64,000 bases of DNA from positions 124,001-188,000 of the forward strand of contig NW_027506917.1 in assembly GCF_052324685.1 (NCBI RefSeq), in the 5' to 3' direction. Of the stretch, positions 31,840-43,000 are shown piece by piece. Each line of letters starts with the position of its first letter. The stretch's first letter is position 1. A program made the position numbers and the translations under genes. The notes below the pieces were generated by a model, which made no database searches, was not told where the DNA came from, and was given only the letters and a program-made list of their open reading frames with translations. This DNA is from Brachyhypopomus gauderio (lineage: Eukaryota > Chordata > Actinopteri > Gymnotiformes > Hypopomidae).

Positions 31840-33460
31840 TATGACGGACTTGTATACAAAATGGGTTGTTGCTGAGCCTCTGCAATCTAAGATCACAAGT
31901 GAAGTGTCAGCTGCAATCATTAAGAAGCTGTACTTGTTCGGCATGGTCAAGAAAATTATTACTGACCAGGGAAGAGAGTTTGTTAATGAGGTTAATATTC
32001 AGTATAACTTAACTTTTATATTATCATATTTACCATATGACATTTTACATTTACATTTTTACTTTGATATTTACACAGCTGAACGAGAACATATTTGCAA
32101 CTCGCAATGTTAAACATGCAGTTTCGAGTGCAGGTGATGAGGTGTTGATATTCCAAAACCCTAATAAAACACACAGAAAAGACTCCCTTGCAGACCGGCA
32201 TCAAGGGCCTTTTTCTGTAGATACCATCACTGCTAAAGGTGTGACAACTGTGGTGAAAGACTAAGGGACTCGTTGCTGCATTAATGTCTCACGTCTTAGG
32301 CCTTTCTACTAATTGAAAAGTTTTGTCGTCATTGGTGTTCAAGATTATTGTATATTGGGAAATTTCTACTCTTAATAATATTCCTAATTTCTCTTGTCAG
32401 ACTATGGACCAACCAGTTTCATGTCGCATCAGGACCATGAATACTGGACACCTAAAAATTATGAGCATTTATATGCTTTCTCTGTGGAGAAATGGGAAAA
32501 ATACTTGGGTCCTATTGAAGAAAAACAGTTTCATCTAAACTCGTCATGTGAACTTCGCTTCCTCACATTATTTAACTCTCACTCTTACACTGTCAAGCAC
32601 TGTCTCTCACACTCTAAATTAAGTAACTGATTATTATTATTAATTTCAGCTGAAATACATTTTGGACACTAGCCGTCCAGAAACAGAGCTTATCATTAAA
32701 GATGGTGATGTCTGTCTAACACGTGAGGACTTCTGGAGTCTCGGATTAAACCGATGCATGGAATCTACTGTATATATTATATATGTTGCAGAATGTTTAC
32801 TCTAAGAAAAATCTAACTAAATTGATTTTGTTTGCATTTTACTCCGTTTTGTTTTTATAGATTGAGAATGCATGTTTTAAGCTCATCACTGCTGCTCGAA
32901 GACATGTAATCAAGAGTCAAATTATTGTTTTGTGGGTTTAATGTCCTTTTTTTGTATGGGTATTTTTATAGAGTTCCTAATTATTCTTAAATAGGGCAAA
33001 GATGTTCACATTGTGGACATGTATGTCATTCCCACGTGGAAGACATCAGATGTGGACCCACTGTCAAGCTTACCGGTAATATTGTTATAAGGCACTTATA
33101 TAAGTCACACTCATGAATGCCCATAATTTTGTACAAAAACGAAGTAATCTTTTTATATGTATTTCTCTACAATACCAGGACAGTCAGTGCTCCAAGGATG
33201 CTATTTTGTTTCCTGCATGGAATAGGCAAAAGGATCAGGCATATCACTTTTTGCTATGCGTTGAGTTACAACTATTAAGATAGATATTTAGAGATTCTTT
33301 TCTGATTCTGATAGAACAAAATAATAAGTTGCCTATCTGGTCATTTTTAAATATGCCCAATGCAGGTTTTACTGGTAGCAGAGAAAGAGATCATTTTTCT
33401 AGACTCTTTACTGCCTGATGGTTTTGGAGATGAGGCCTACAGAACTAACTATATTTAGGT
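31840..33460 (+). mobile_element. Ginger-like transposon remnant: integrase plus Ulp1-type protease
   Basis: 31840-31995 encodes MTDLYTKWVVAEPLQSKITS and KKIITDQGREFVNE, a DDE integrase core of the Gypsy/Ginger type; 32070-32310 gives the following NENIFATRN and HRKDSLADRHQGPF region. Further exon-like pieces follow: 32400-32550, 32650-32760, 32997-33075 (GKDVHIVDMYVIPTWKTSD), 33178-33285 (DAILFPAW, AYHFLLCV) and 33366-33459 (KEIIFLDSLLPDGFGDEAYR). The last three resemble a C48/Ulp1 peptidase, with candidate His and Asp. Ginger elements with Ulp1 or OTU domains are known. The 5' half is not found; it is broken, with several interruptions, and counts as a fossil. Confidence 0.6.
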
Positions 33461-33539
33461 TAAGATAAAATAATATTTACTGAAGTAAAACTTAATTTAC
33501 TTTATTGCCTCTATGGCTCCAGGTTTAAGTAAGAGCCTT

Positions 33540-35510
33540 GTTCTACGGCTCATGTCATGTCTTTCTCAAAACCTGCTGTGAACAGAAAGGTTAGCCATGA
33601 GCACAGACAATATCTTGAGAAGTGGGAGATAGACTACTTTTTCGTAGAGCTCAGGGGCATCCCGACATGTCTTATATGCTCAGATAAAGTTGCTGTGCAC
33701 AAGGAGTACAATATCAGACGTCATTACACAACTAAACATGCTGAGGAATATGCAAAATATCAGGGAGAAGAGAGAAAGTGCTGTGCCGCCAAGCTTAAAA
33801 CATGTCTACTGCGGTAGCAAGATTTTTTCAAGAAGGCAAGCAAAGAAAGTGATGCTGCTGTCGAAGTTAGCTGCGTGATGAGTGAGGTGATTGCTAAGGC
33901 TGGAAAGCCATTCAAAGATGGCGAGTTCATCAAAAAGTGCATGTTAAATGCAGCAAGTAGTCTGTCCAGAAAAGAAGGGGGCAGTTTAGTAACATCAGCC
34001 TTTCAGCCAACACAGTGGCAGAGCGCATTTCTGACCTGTCAGGTAACATTTACGATCAACTGCGTGAGAAAGCTAAACATTTCCATGCATACTCTGTTGC
34101 TCTTGATGAGAGCACAGACGTCACTGACACTGCGCAGCTCGCAATTTATGTCCGTGGTGTTGACGGTTGTTTTGAAGTAATGGAGGAGTTGCTCACAGTG
34201 ATTCCAATGCATGGCCAGACCACTGCTCAGGAGATATTTTGGAAGATGCCATTGTGGATGCTGGCTTGCTATGGAAGAGTTTTGCTGGAATAACAACCGA
34301 CAGAGCACCATCAACGACAGGGAGGAAGAATGGACTCGTGGGACTTGTTCAAAGAAAACTGGAGGAAGAAGGTGTGGAAGAGGCTATTGCTCTCCATTGC
34401 ATTATCCATCAGCCGGCCCTTTGCAGCAAATGCCTGAAGTTTGACAGTGTGATGTTTGATGTTGTGAAATGCATCAACCATATCAGAACCAGGGGCTTGA
34501 AGCACCGTCAGTTCCGTTTTGGGGGAAATAGACTCATCATATGAGGATGTGCTCTAATTCACAGAGATACGCTGGCTTAGCAGGGGAAACGTCTTGAAGA
34601 GGTTTTTTGAGTTGAGAGCAGAAGTGAAAGCCTTCATGGAGAAGGATGGGATGGCTGTTCCTGTACTTAGTGATCCCAAGTTGATCATGGACTTAGCTTT
34701 TCTGGTTGACATCACACCGGAGCTGAATGTACTGAACAAGAAGTTACAAGGCCAGGGGCAGCTTGTGAGTGCTGCCTATGACAACATCAGAGCATTCTCC
34801 ACAAAACTTGGGTTGTGAAAAGCCCAGCTTTCTCAGACAAACCTCTGCCATTTCCCAGCATGCAAGGCACTCATGGATTCAGGCACACCATTCAGTGGTG
34901 AGAAGTATGCTGATGCCATTGTAAAGCTCCAGGAAGAATTCTGATCCCTTCTCCTTCGATGTGAAAGATGCTCCTCCTGAGCTTCAAATGGAGCTAATTG
35001 ACCTGCAGTGCAATTCTGAACTCAAAGCCAAGTTCAGGGAGGTGAGTGGAAAAGCAGAGAACCTTGGACAATTTTTGAGAGAATTGCCCCCCCACCTTCC
35101 CTGAGCTTTCCAAGATGTTCAAGCGGACCATGTGCCTTTTTGGAAGTACCTATCTCTGTGGAAAGCTCTTCTCCACCATGAACTTTAATAAGTCAAAGTT
35201 CCGGTCCAAACTTACTGATGAGCATCTTCAAGCCATACTGAGGGTCTCAGTTGCTTCTTCCCTCAAGCCAGATGTGGCTCAGCTGTGTAAGATGAAGTGC
35301 TGCCAGGTCTCTGGTAGCAAGGAGTAGGAGGAAGAAAGAGGAGCCAATGTTCTGAAGAACTGTTCATGTTCTGAATTGTTATTATTGTTAGTTAAGTTAG
35401 AGAAGATTGGATTGTTCTTTTATTGTGGAATATTTGATGCGGCCCAGCCTCACCCAGACTCTACCTCCAGCGGCCCCCAGGTACGATGATTTTGAGACCC
35501 CTACTATATA
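33540..35510 (+). mobile_element. GTF2IRD2-type hAT transposase fossil
   Basis: Starts MSFSKPAVNRKVSHEHRQYL (33557) with a BED-like finger (CLICSDKVAVHKEYNIRRHY, TTKHAEEYAKYQ). Then come the catalytic segment in several frames (YSVALDESTDVTDTAQLAIY; GLLWKSFAGITTDRAPS with the second Asp; ALHCIIHQPALCSKCL) and the C-terminal dimerisation region (GSTYLCGKLFSTMNFNKSKF). At least four frame changes or stops (about 33815, 34290, 34545, 34816) break it. The 3' end near 35445-35510 (GCGGCCCCCAG, TTGAGACCCCTA) is a typical hAT terminus. Nearly all domains remain in order, so decay is moderate. Confidence 0.8.
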
Positions 35511-35529
35511 TATAAAATGTATGTGTATG

Positions 35530-37182
35530 TACAGTTAGGGCCAGAAATATTTGGACAGTGACACAAGTTTTCTTATTTTAGCTGTTTACAAAAACACGTT
35601 CAGAAATACAATTATATATATAATATGGGCTGAAAGTGCACACACCCAGCTGCAATATGAGAGTTTCCACATCCAAATCGGAGAAAGGGTTTAGGAATCA
35701 TAGCTCTGTAATGCATAGCCTCCTCTTTTTCAAGGGACCAAAAGTAATTGGACAATGGACTCTAAGGGCTGCAATTAACTCTGAAGGCGTCTCCCTCGTT
35801 AACCTGTAATCAATGAAGTAGTTAAAAGGTCTGGGTTGATTCCAGGTGTGTGGTTTTGCATTCGGAAGCTGTTGCTGTGACCAGACAACATGCGGTCAAA
35901 GGAACTCTCAATTGAGGTGAAGCAGAACATCCTGAGGCTGAAAAAAAAGAAAGAATCCATCAGAGAGACAGCAGACATGCTTGGAGTAGCAAAATCAACA
36001 GTCAGGTACATTCTGAGAAAAAAGGAATTGACTGGTGAGCTTGGGAACTCAAAAAGCCCTGGGCGTCCACGGATGACAACAGTGGTGGATGATCGCCGCA
36101 TACTTTCTTTGGTGAAGAAGAACCCGTTCACAACATCAACTGAAGTCCAGAACACTCTCAGGGAAGTAGGTGTATCTGTCTCTAAGTCAACAGTAAAGAG
36201 AAGACTCCATGAAAGTAAATACAAAGGGTTCACATCTAGATGCAAACCATTCATCAATTCCAAAAATAGACAGGCCAGAGTTAAATTTGCCGAAAAACAC
36301 CTCAAGAAGCCAGCTCAGTTCTGGAAAAGTATTCTATGGACAGATGAGACAAAGATCAACCTGTACCAGAATGATGGGAAGAAAAAAGTTTGGAGAAGAA
36401 AGGGAACGGCACATGATCCAAGGCACACCACATCCTCTGTAAAACATGGTGGAGGCAACGTGATGGCATGGGCATGCATGGCTTTCAATGGCACTGGGTC
36501 ACTTGTGTTTATTGATGACATAACAGCAGACAAGAGTAGCCGGATGAATTCTGAAGTGTACCGGGATATACTTTCAGCCCAGATTCAGCCAAATGCTGCA
36601 AAGTTGATTGGACGGCGCTTCATAGTACAGATGGACAATGACCCCAAGCATACAGCCAAAGCTACCCAGGAGTTCATGAGTGCAAAAAAGTGGAACATTC
36701 TGCAATGGCCAAGTCAATCACCAGATCTTAACCCAATTGAGCATGCATTTCACTTGCTCAAATCCAGACTTAAGACGGAAAGACCCACAAACAAGCAAGA
36801 CCTGAAGGCTGCAGCTGTAAAGGCCTGGCAAAGCATTAAGAAGGAGGAAACCCAGCGTTTGGTGATGTCCATGGGTTCCAGACTTAAGGCAGTGATTGCC
36901 TCCAAAGGATTTGCAACAAAATATTGAAAATAAAAATCTTTTGTTTGGGTTATGTTTATTTGTCCAACTACTTTTGACCTCCTAAAATGTGGAGTGTTTG
37001 TAAAGAAATGTGTACAATTCCTACATTTTCTATCAGATATTTTTGTTCAACCCATCAAATTAAACGTTACAATCTGCACTTGAATTCTGTTGTAGAGGTT
37101 TCATTTCAAATCCAATGTGGTGGCATGCAGAGCCCAACTCGAAAATTGTGTCACTGTCCAAATATTTCTAGCCCTAACTGTA
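35530..37182 (+). mobile_element. Tc1-like transposon, complete-looking
   Basis: TA-flanked, 1.65 kb. Inverted ends CAGTTAGGGCCAGAAATATT (35532) and, in reverse complement from 37180, CAGTTAGGGCTAGAAATATT continue to pair through TTGGACAGTGACACAA with a single mismatch. One open transposase gene fills the centre. Confidence 0.92.
35890..36927 (+). CDS. Tc1-like DD34E transposase
   Basis: 345 residues, the normal length for Tc1 family enzymes. The N-terminal paired-like helix-turn-helix (IRETADMLGVAKSTVRYILR, about 24-43) binds the inverted repeats; a GRP-type hook (SPGRPRMTT, about 56-64) and a second HTH follow. The catalytic triad is D152 (WTDETKI), D249 (QMDNDPKHT) and E284 (DLNPIEH) with the canonical 34-residue spacing. 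There is no internal stop. The start is the first ATG after the left terminal region. Whether the protein is functional cannot be told from reading. Confidence 0.92.
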   Translation: MRSKELSIEVKQNILRLKKKKESIRETADMLGVAKSTVRYILRKKELTGELGNSKSPGRPRMTTVVDDRRILSLVKKNPFTTSTEVQNTLREVGVSVSKSTVKRRLHESKYKGFTSRCKPFINSKNRQARVKFAEKHLKKPAQFWKSILWTDETKINLYQNDGKKKVWRRKGTAHDPRHTTSSVKHGGGNVMAWACMAFNGTGSLVFIDDITADKSSRMNSEVYRDILSAQIQPNAAKLIGRRFIVQMDNDPKHTAKATQEFMSAKKWNILQWPSQSPDLNPIEHAFHLLKSRLKTERPTNKQDLKAAAVKAWQSIKKEETQRLVMSMGSRLKAVIASKGFATKY

Positions 37183-37185
37183 TGT

Positions 37186-37290
37186 ATATATCCGCAGGTA
37201 CAATTATAATAATTATAATAATTTATATTATTATTATTTATATTACTATTATTATTTAATTATTATTATTACTATTGTTATTATTTTAAA
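37186..37290. repeat. AT-rich (ATT/ATA)n stretch
   Basis: Simple repeats of TAAT/TATT directly right of the Tc1-like element. Confidence 0.8.
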
Positions 37291-37629
37291 CTGTTTACAA
37301 AGGTGTCGTAAAATGTAGCAGTAGTGTCGTAAAGTGTTAACGCAAAGTTTGCATGCGCAAAATATCTGCCCGATACGTCCCTGGGCCAATCGCAACACGC
37401 ATGCGCACATTTTCTCACGCATGCTCGGTACGGATCGGGCAGAGTGTACGGATCAGGGAATCACAGTGGCATATGCCACTGACATCTGTACGTAAGATGT
37501 CGATGTTAATGACATATGCCAGCGTAACCTTTACGTAAGATGCCAATGCCTTTCCGTGTTATTACCGCTATTGGGTGGCGTTGTTCAATCAACGATTTCC
37601 CAGGCTTTCCCACTGGGACCTACCTTTTC

Positions 37630-37870
37630 CGGTTTGTTAATGTCGTGTTTTTGTTAATGTTGTTGTGTTTTTGTAATTTGTAATTGGGCTTAGTTAATGT
37701 CGCTGTGTTTTTGTAATTTGTAATTGTGCTTAGTTAATGTTGTGATTTTGTTAATGTCATTGGGTTTTTGTTATTTGTAATTGTGTTTAGTTAATGTCGT
37801 TGTGTTTTTGTTAATGACATTGTGTTTTTGTCATTTGTAATTGTGCTTAGTAAGTATCGTTGTGGTTGGC
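37630..37870. repeat. 40/57-bp minisatellite
   Basis: About four to five units built of GTTAATGTCGTTGTGTTTTT and TTGTAATTGTGCTTA; some units contain an extra internal GTTAATGTCATT segment. Confidence 0.8.
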
Positions 37871-37883
37871 ACTTCACGGCCAC

Positions 37884-38520
37884 TGTAATGTACAGACCGG
37901 TACACACCGTATATGAAGGGAGAATTGAACCCAAATGCCGTTAGAAACCAATAAGGATGAATGCTTATCACTGGGACTGTGTGTATGAAATAAAACACAC
38001 GCGAACAAACAGAAAGCACAGCATAAAACCACTATGCATACACACAGTGGCAAAACGAAACTCAAAATGATGTGGAAAACTCAACGCGTAAAAATAAAGC
38101 ACAACCGTAGAATGGAAAACAACGTGGAATACTCAACATGTGAAAAGGCAAAACTAAACCGTATAGACACGGGAGGAAAATAACAAAGGCAACTAAAAGA
38201 ACGCGGAAGAAACTCAACACGTAAAATGAAACCAAGGACGCCAGGGGAAGTGACCGGCAACAGGCGAACGCCGCAACAAAACAAAACCCTTCCCAAAATA
38301 AAAGAGTAACTGACAGGAAGAGATAAGACTGGAGGAAAACTTGAGATGGGCCAGAAGTGGCGCAGGAGGTAGATACTCGAATAAGTAAAAGTAAAAGGTA
38401 GAGAGAGAGAACAAGAGAAAGAGAGTAAGGTGGAGAGAAACATTCACACGGGAACGCACTAGGACTGACTCGGTGCCTCTTATGGAGGTAGAAGGTGTGG
38501 CATCCAAGCCAGCCCTGACA
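37884..38520 (-). mobile_element. candidate solo LTR
   Basis: A 637-bp block with plus-strand ends TGTAATGTACAG and CAGCCCTGACA; on the minus strand it starts TGTCAGGGCTGGCTTGGATG, a typical opening of fish Gypsy LTRs. No clear target duplication. A long minus-strand frame across it has no family resemblance. Confidence 0.4.
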
Positions 38521-38908
38521 CAGCCAGCAAGGCATCATTAGGGCAGCTAGTGTGTTTGGTACACCTTTACTGCCTCCGTCTGCTGCCCTCAAAACTGAAT
38601 CTATGGAATAGGGAAAAAAAAACCCCATTTAGAACTCAGAATAAATAGAGGAACAGTACAGATAGAACAATCCTAAATTGCATTTTTGATTAATAAAGTA
38701 CTACATATAAGCATATACCACTTAGAGCATTCAATTGTTATATAGTACACTATGCCTGACCCAGATTTTTCTGGTCCATAAGCAACAACTTGATAAGCTC
38801 ATCCAATATTACATTGCACCTTGCTTATTACTCAATATCAGTGGCCCAGACTATGTAATTTGGTGGCTGTCCTCTAGTCTCATGCCCAGTTCCATTTACT
38901 AACCTGAC

Positions 38909-41737
38909 TTAGTTCTGAAGGCCTTCTGAAAACCACTGATGTGCCAGAACATCCTCGAGCACAGGACGTTTTTCAGGGTCCTTTTGCAGACACCATGTTA
39001 GCAGATGGCGGCAGTCTGTGTGTGTAGCAACGGGATTAGTTGAGAACAGTAGCGAATCGTGACCTTTAAACCTGGGCCCGCTACCCCCCCCCCCCCCCCC
39101 CCCCGAATTTTTTTTTTCCTTTCTTAATAAACTAAATAAAGAAAAACTGAGACGACAGTACAGCTTTAAAAACGCAATAAACAATAATATCTGTACTAGA
39201 TAACATCTTAAGCAAAATAAGTTTCCAAACAAAATAAGGTTCACAGCTCCGTGGTTCTCGGAAGCGGAATATGTAAACAACGCGCACGAGGACGTCAAAG
39301 GGATGAATCGAAACTAGCTAGCGATGGTGCTAATGACAGCTAGCGTCGCCACAGCGGGCGGAAATTATCATACAGTTAAGCCCGCCCACTAAGAGAGAAG
39401 ATATGATTGGTCAATTTTGCTGTCATTTGAAACTGGTATTGCGCTGAATTATAACTGCCAGGCCCTCTGTAAACGAACAGCGGGCATCACAGTCCTGATA
39501 GGGGGAGACACAGGCTCACAGGCATCCACTCAACCCCTCACCTTCCAACACAGATTGAATAGACACGGGTGAATATTTTATTTGCTTATATTTTTGTAAT
39601 TGTTTAGATGTCGAATGTCAAACTGTAAGTAGATAAAATAAAATTGGATAATTATATATATAATGCTTTAAGAATATTTTAGGCCCTCTGAGAGGGCGTA
39701 GAGGGCCCTGACGGTTCCCCACTGGTTGAGAAAGAAAATCAGTTACCATCTGAAACCTCTGATCTGACTGTTCTAATGGCTTATTCAAAGTTTTTAAATG
39801 ACAGAACTGTACAGAAACCTTCATCACTAACAAAAACTAAAAAGACTGAACAAGTCTTTTTTATAATTTTAAGACGGTTACAAAATGTTGTATTGCCAAT
39901 TCTCCATTCTTCATTAGTACATTTTATGAATCTGTGGTTGTGTATTACATTACCAGATGAAATAATTACATAAATGATCATTTTGCAATTTAGAATTTCT
40001 AGTTATCTTGAAGATGCTTCTGCCTTTTCACCTCTGGATGGGTTTCCCTTGAAGCAGAGGTCTGCCTCAACAATGTCCTCCTCCTTCTCAAAGGGCACAT
40101 CTCCACAGATAATGCTGTAGAGGAGCACACCCAGACTCCAGATGGTGGCTTGACGGCCCTCATACGTCCTGTCAATCAGCCATTCAGGTGGGCGGTATAC
40201 CTTGGTGCCTAAGACAACGAGAGAGAATCATCAGTAACAAAATAACAAGTTTATAATAGTCTCTAATTTGATCCCATTTTTTAACTTGAGGTGCACATTT
40301 CATTCCTATGGTAAATAACCTTCAAAGCGCCTGTAGGGTTCGGTCTTAAGCAGATCGCCACAACCAAAGTCGATCAACTTGACGTCAAGGGTGTCGGTGT
40401 TGACCAGAAGGTTTTCTTCCTTGACGTCTCTATGCAGAACTCCACGGTCACGGCAGTGAAGGACAGCCTGAACCACCTGACGCATGATCAATCGTGCCAG
40501 TGGCTCAGGTAGTTGGTATTGGTGCAAGTCCAAGAAATCAAACAGGTCCATGCAGGGGATGGGTCGCTCCAGAATCAAGATGAAGCAGTCGCAATCAAAC
40601 CATTCTAGCAGCTCCACAATATGCTGACAACGAGGTGGCTTGCACACCATCTCCATTAAAGCCACCTCTAAGGGGAGACTGCGAGTTTCGCCGGGCTAAA
40701 ATTAGGGAACACATGGTTAGTATGGGTTTGAAGTTTTATAGTGGAATTATGGTTAGCAGGTTAACATGAAAGGGATCTGGATTGGTACCAATCATTAGAT
40801 GAAACCTGAATCTAAAAGTGAACTGTTTTCCATTCGTGTTGGGAGGAGTCACTGAATGGAAAATTAACAGCTTTGCGTTTATAGTCCCTTTGCAGTTTTA
40901 CCCATCTAAAAAGTTCCAGACATTGTTGCAATATTACATAAGTAAAGATATTGAACTTACAACAGTGATGAACCGTTCTGTGTGATGCTTCGGCACAAAT
41001 TTAATGGCGATCTGGTCACATAAAAAACACAGCAAGTGAAGTTGTTTACACAAAACAGTCAGTACATTTAACATATATCTAAGGGCTTGCAGATGGTAGC
41101 CACAGCTTCTCAGGTAACTCATAAATCTGGAGTCTGATAAATACTCATCCACAGATTGTCAAGCTTATTACATTGTATAATCAGGATCTTTGTGTTCAAA
41201 AAGTGGAAAAAGGTCAAGGCACATTAGATTTGACCACTTGATTGCCATGTGAATAACAAAGGCTCTCTAGGGAAAATAGCTCCTTTCAAAGTTCTAATCA
41301 CAATCTAAAATAGAAATTAAGTCCCAAAATCATTCTTGTATTGTGTGCTGATGCTCACCTGTTTTCCATCAGCCTTGCGGACTCCTGCATACACTGAGCC
41401 GTATCCTCCTGTGCCCAGGAGATCTCCCACAGTGTAGCGTGAATTGAAGCTCACTACATGAAACAAAAACAAGTTACATCATTGTACAACATAAGATTCA
41501 GTCAAAATAAATTTCAGCAGGTGTAAAATGCTGGTAGTGTTGAGGGTGCTATTCTAGACAGACCTTTGCACTCCTCCTCTCTCTTCTCTCTCTTCTTCTT
41601 CTTTGCCCGCGTCTCCATGGGGTGGGGTGTCAAGTCTTGAGGAGCATCCCCTTTCCTCTTCCTACTCCGCCTCAGAGGTTCCTCTTCTCGCCCTCGCTTT
41701 GCAGACAACTTGCAGCTTCTGCTCACCTTGCGCTCAG
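38909..41737 (-). CDS. Pim-like serine/threonine kinase
   Basis: Six minus-strand exons fit in phase: 41564-41737, 41359-41453, 40961-41011, 40320-40695, 40032-40208, 38909-39015. From the Met at 41726 they give 322 residues, the usual Pim size. Exon 1 is a basic Lys/Arg-rich lead (KKKKREKREEE). Then come the glycine loop GTGGYGSV, the ATP-binding Lys in IAIKFVPKHH, the hinge LERPIPCMDLF, the catalytic loop HRDVKEEN, LIDFGCG, the PPEW activation-segment end, and QKDPEKRPVLEDVLAHQWF at the C-terminus. Hinge and lack of extra domains fit Pim kinases, constitutively active cytosolic kinases expanded in fish. An acceptor (TTTTAG) at the 5' edge of exon 1 suggests a further upstream exon not found. 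The donor after exon 4 (GTTATT) is weak. No catalytic residue is missing. Confidence 0.88.
39084..39104. repeat. poly-C tract
   Basis: 21 consecutive C residues in the last intron of the kinase gene; on the minus strand they read as a spurious poly-glycine. Confidence 0.95.
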
Positions 41738-42734
41738 CTAAAATGAAGAGAACACAATGTTTATGTAACCTTTAAGTAACAATAGAATTATTTTAACATT
41801 AACCAATGGTTGACACATCTGAATTATACAAGTAAAAAAAAACATATTCCACATTTCAAACAGAATATAATCAAATACAAATAAATTTAATTGAAATAGA
41901 AATGCTAGTTGAAATCTTAATCACTGCTGTTTCCCCATGTTTTTCTGCAATAATAATTTTAAATGTGAGCATCCTCTCTTTCTCATCCTCAATCATTTCT
42001 AAATCATTTCTTTGAAGAAAATGTAACTCGTGTGCTTGAAGAAAATGTATATGTACTATATGCACTGTAAATACAATTTCATCTTTCTTTGTTTAGACAT
42101 TAGACTGCAGAAGCCAATGCCAATCTCGCCAGTAAACCACAGAGGGAGTAAATGTAGGCACTCCTTCAATGCTTGCTTTAAAACCATAGGATACATAGGC
42201 AGTATCAAAACACAAACTACTGAGAGACAGCAATTTTAGTTGTAATTTTAGAGACCATTTTGTGTTAATGCATCATTTATATTGGGGGTCTTTTATTTTG
42301 ACATTTGGGGGGTTTGTGTTTTGTGGAGTGGCGAGATTACAGCTCGTGTTGTGTTCGGTGGATTGCTCCTACTTGCGAGGTGGATTAAAAAAAGTTAATA
42401 GTCCCATCCGTTGGCTCTAGTGTGGAATTTTGTTGAATAAGGCCTTTGTTCGGAAGCTAGAGTTTATTTTAAACTCCCACGCCTTTCATTACTAACACAC
42501 CCGATAATTATATCTGAGAATTATATATATGAGCAAATATAGTGTGTGTATCCTTATTTGTAGTAGTAATTCCGATCGCAAGATACATGCAAGGTAGGAT
42601 GTGTTAGCTCAGTGGAAGTGGAAATTACCCAACACAATTTAGTTTGTATAGGCCAAACTACGGCCCCTTAGGCTTTTTAATCCGACCCGCCAAACCTGTC
42701 TAAATGATAGTAAGAACGTCATTCATTTCCCCTT
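41738..42734. other. 5' flank of kinase gene, no feature named
   Basis: Expected to hold the kinase promoter and perhaps a first exon on the minus strand, but I find no convincing TATA box or start exon. The stretch 42240-42660 is unplaced. Confidence 0.4.
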
Positions 42735-43000
42735 TTTACCCTTTCATCTGCAATACCATCGTTTCCCCAATAGATGGCGCATTAATCCAGACACATTGAC
42801 CTCCGTTGGAGTGTAACTTTCCTGCTGCCGTTTTGCCCTTCGGTAAAAATGAGAGGAGCAAAGAAAAGAAAAGAAAAGTGGACACGGAGTGCCGAGTGTC
42901 TAAAAAAGAGTGGACAACAAAATATTTTTTCACGGAGGTCCAGCACAATCAACTGACTGCAATAAAACATTCAAGTCTAGTCTTGCTTGTAAGCTCACAT
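42735..43000 (+). mobile_element. hAT N-terminal fragment
   Basis: From 42849: MRGAKKRKEKWTR, then the SAECL and SGQQNIF phrases, matching the minus-strand hAT fragment at 6000-6490 (SAECLKSVLSGQQNIF). It stops before the finger. Confidence 0.6.

Noticed and set aside
38062-38628. 188-codon minus-strand frame rich in Phe, Leu and Ser
   Set aside because: No start context, no family resemblance, and it lies over a candidate solo LTR whose purine-rich plus strand explains the composition.
39050-39110. Glycine-rich protein segment on the minus strand
   Set aside because: Translation of a poly-C tract inside the last kinase intron.
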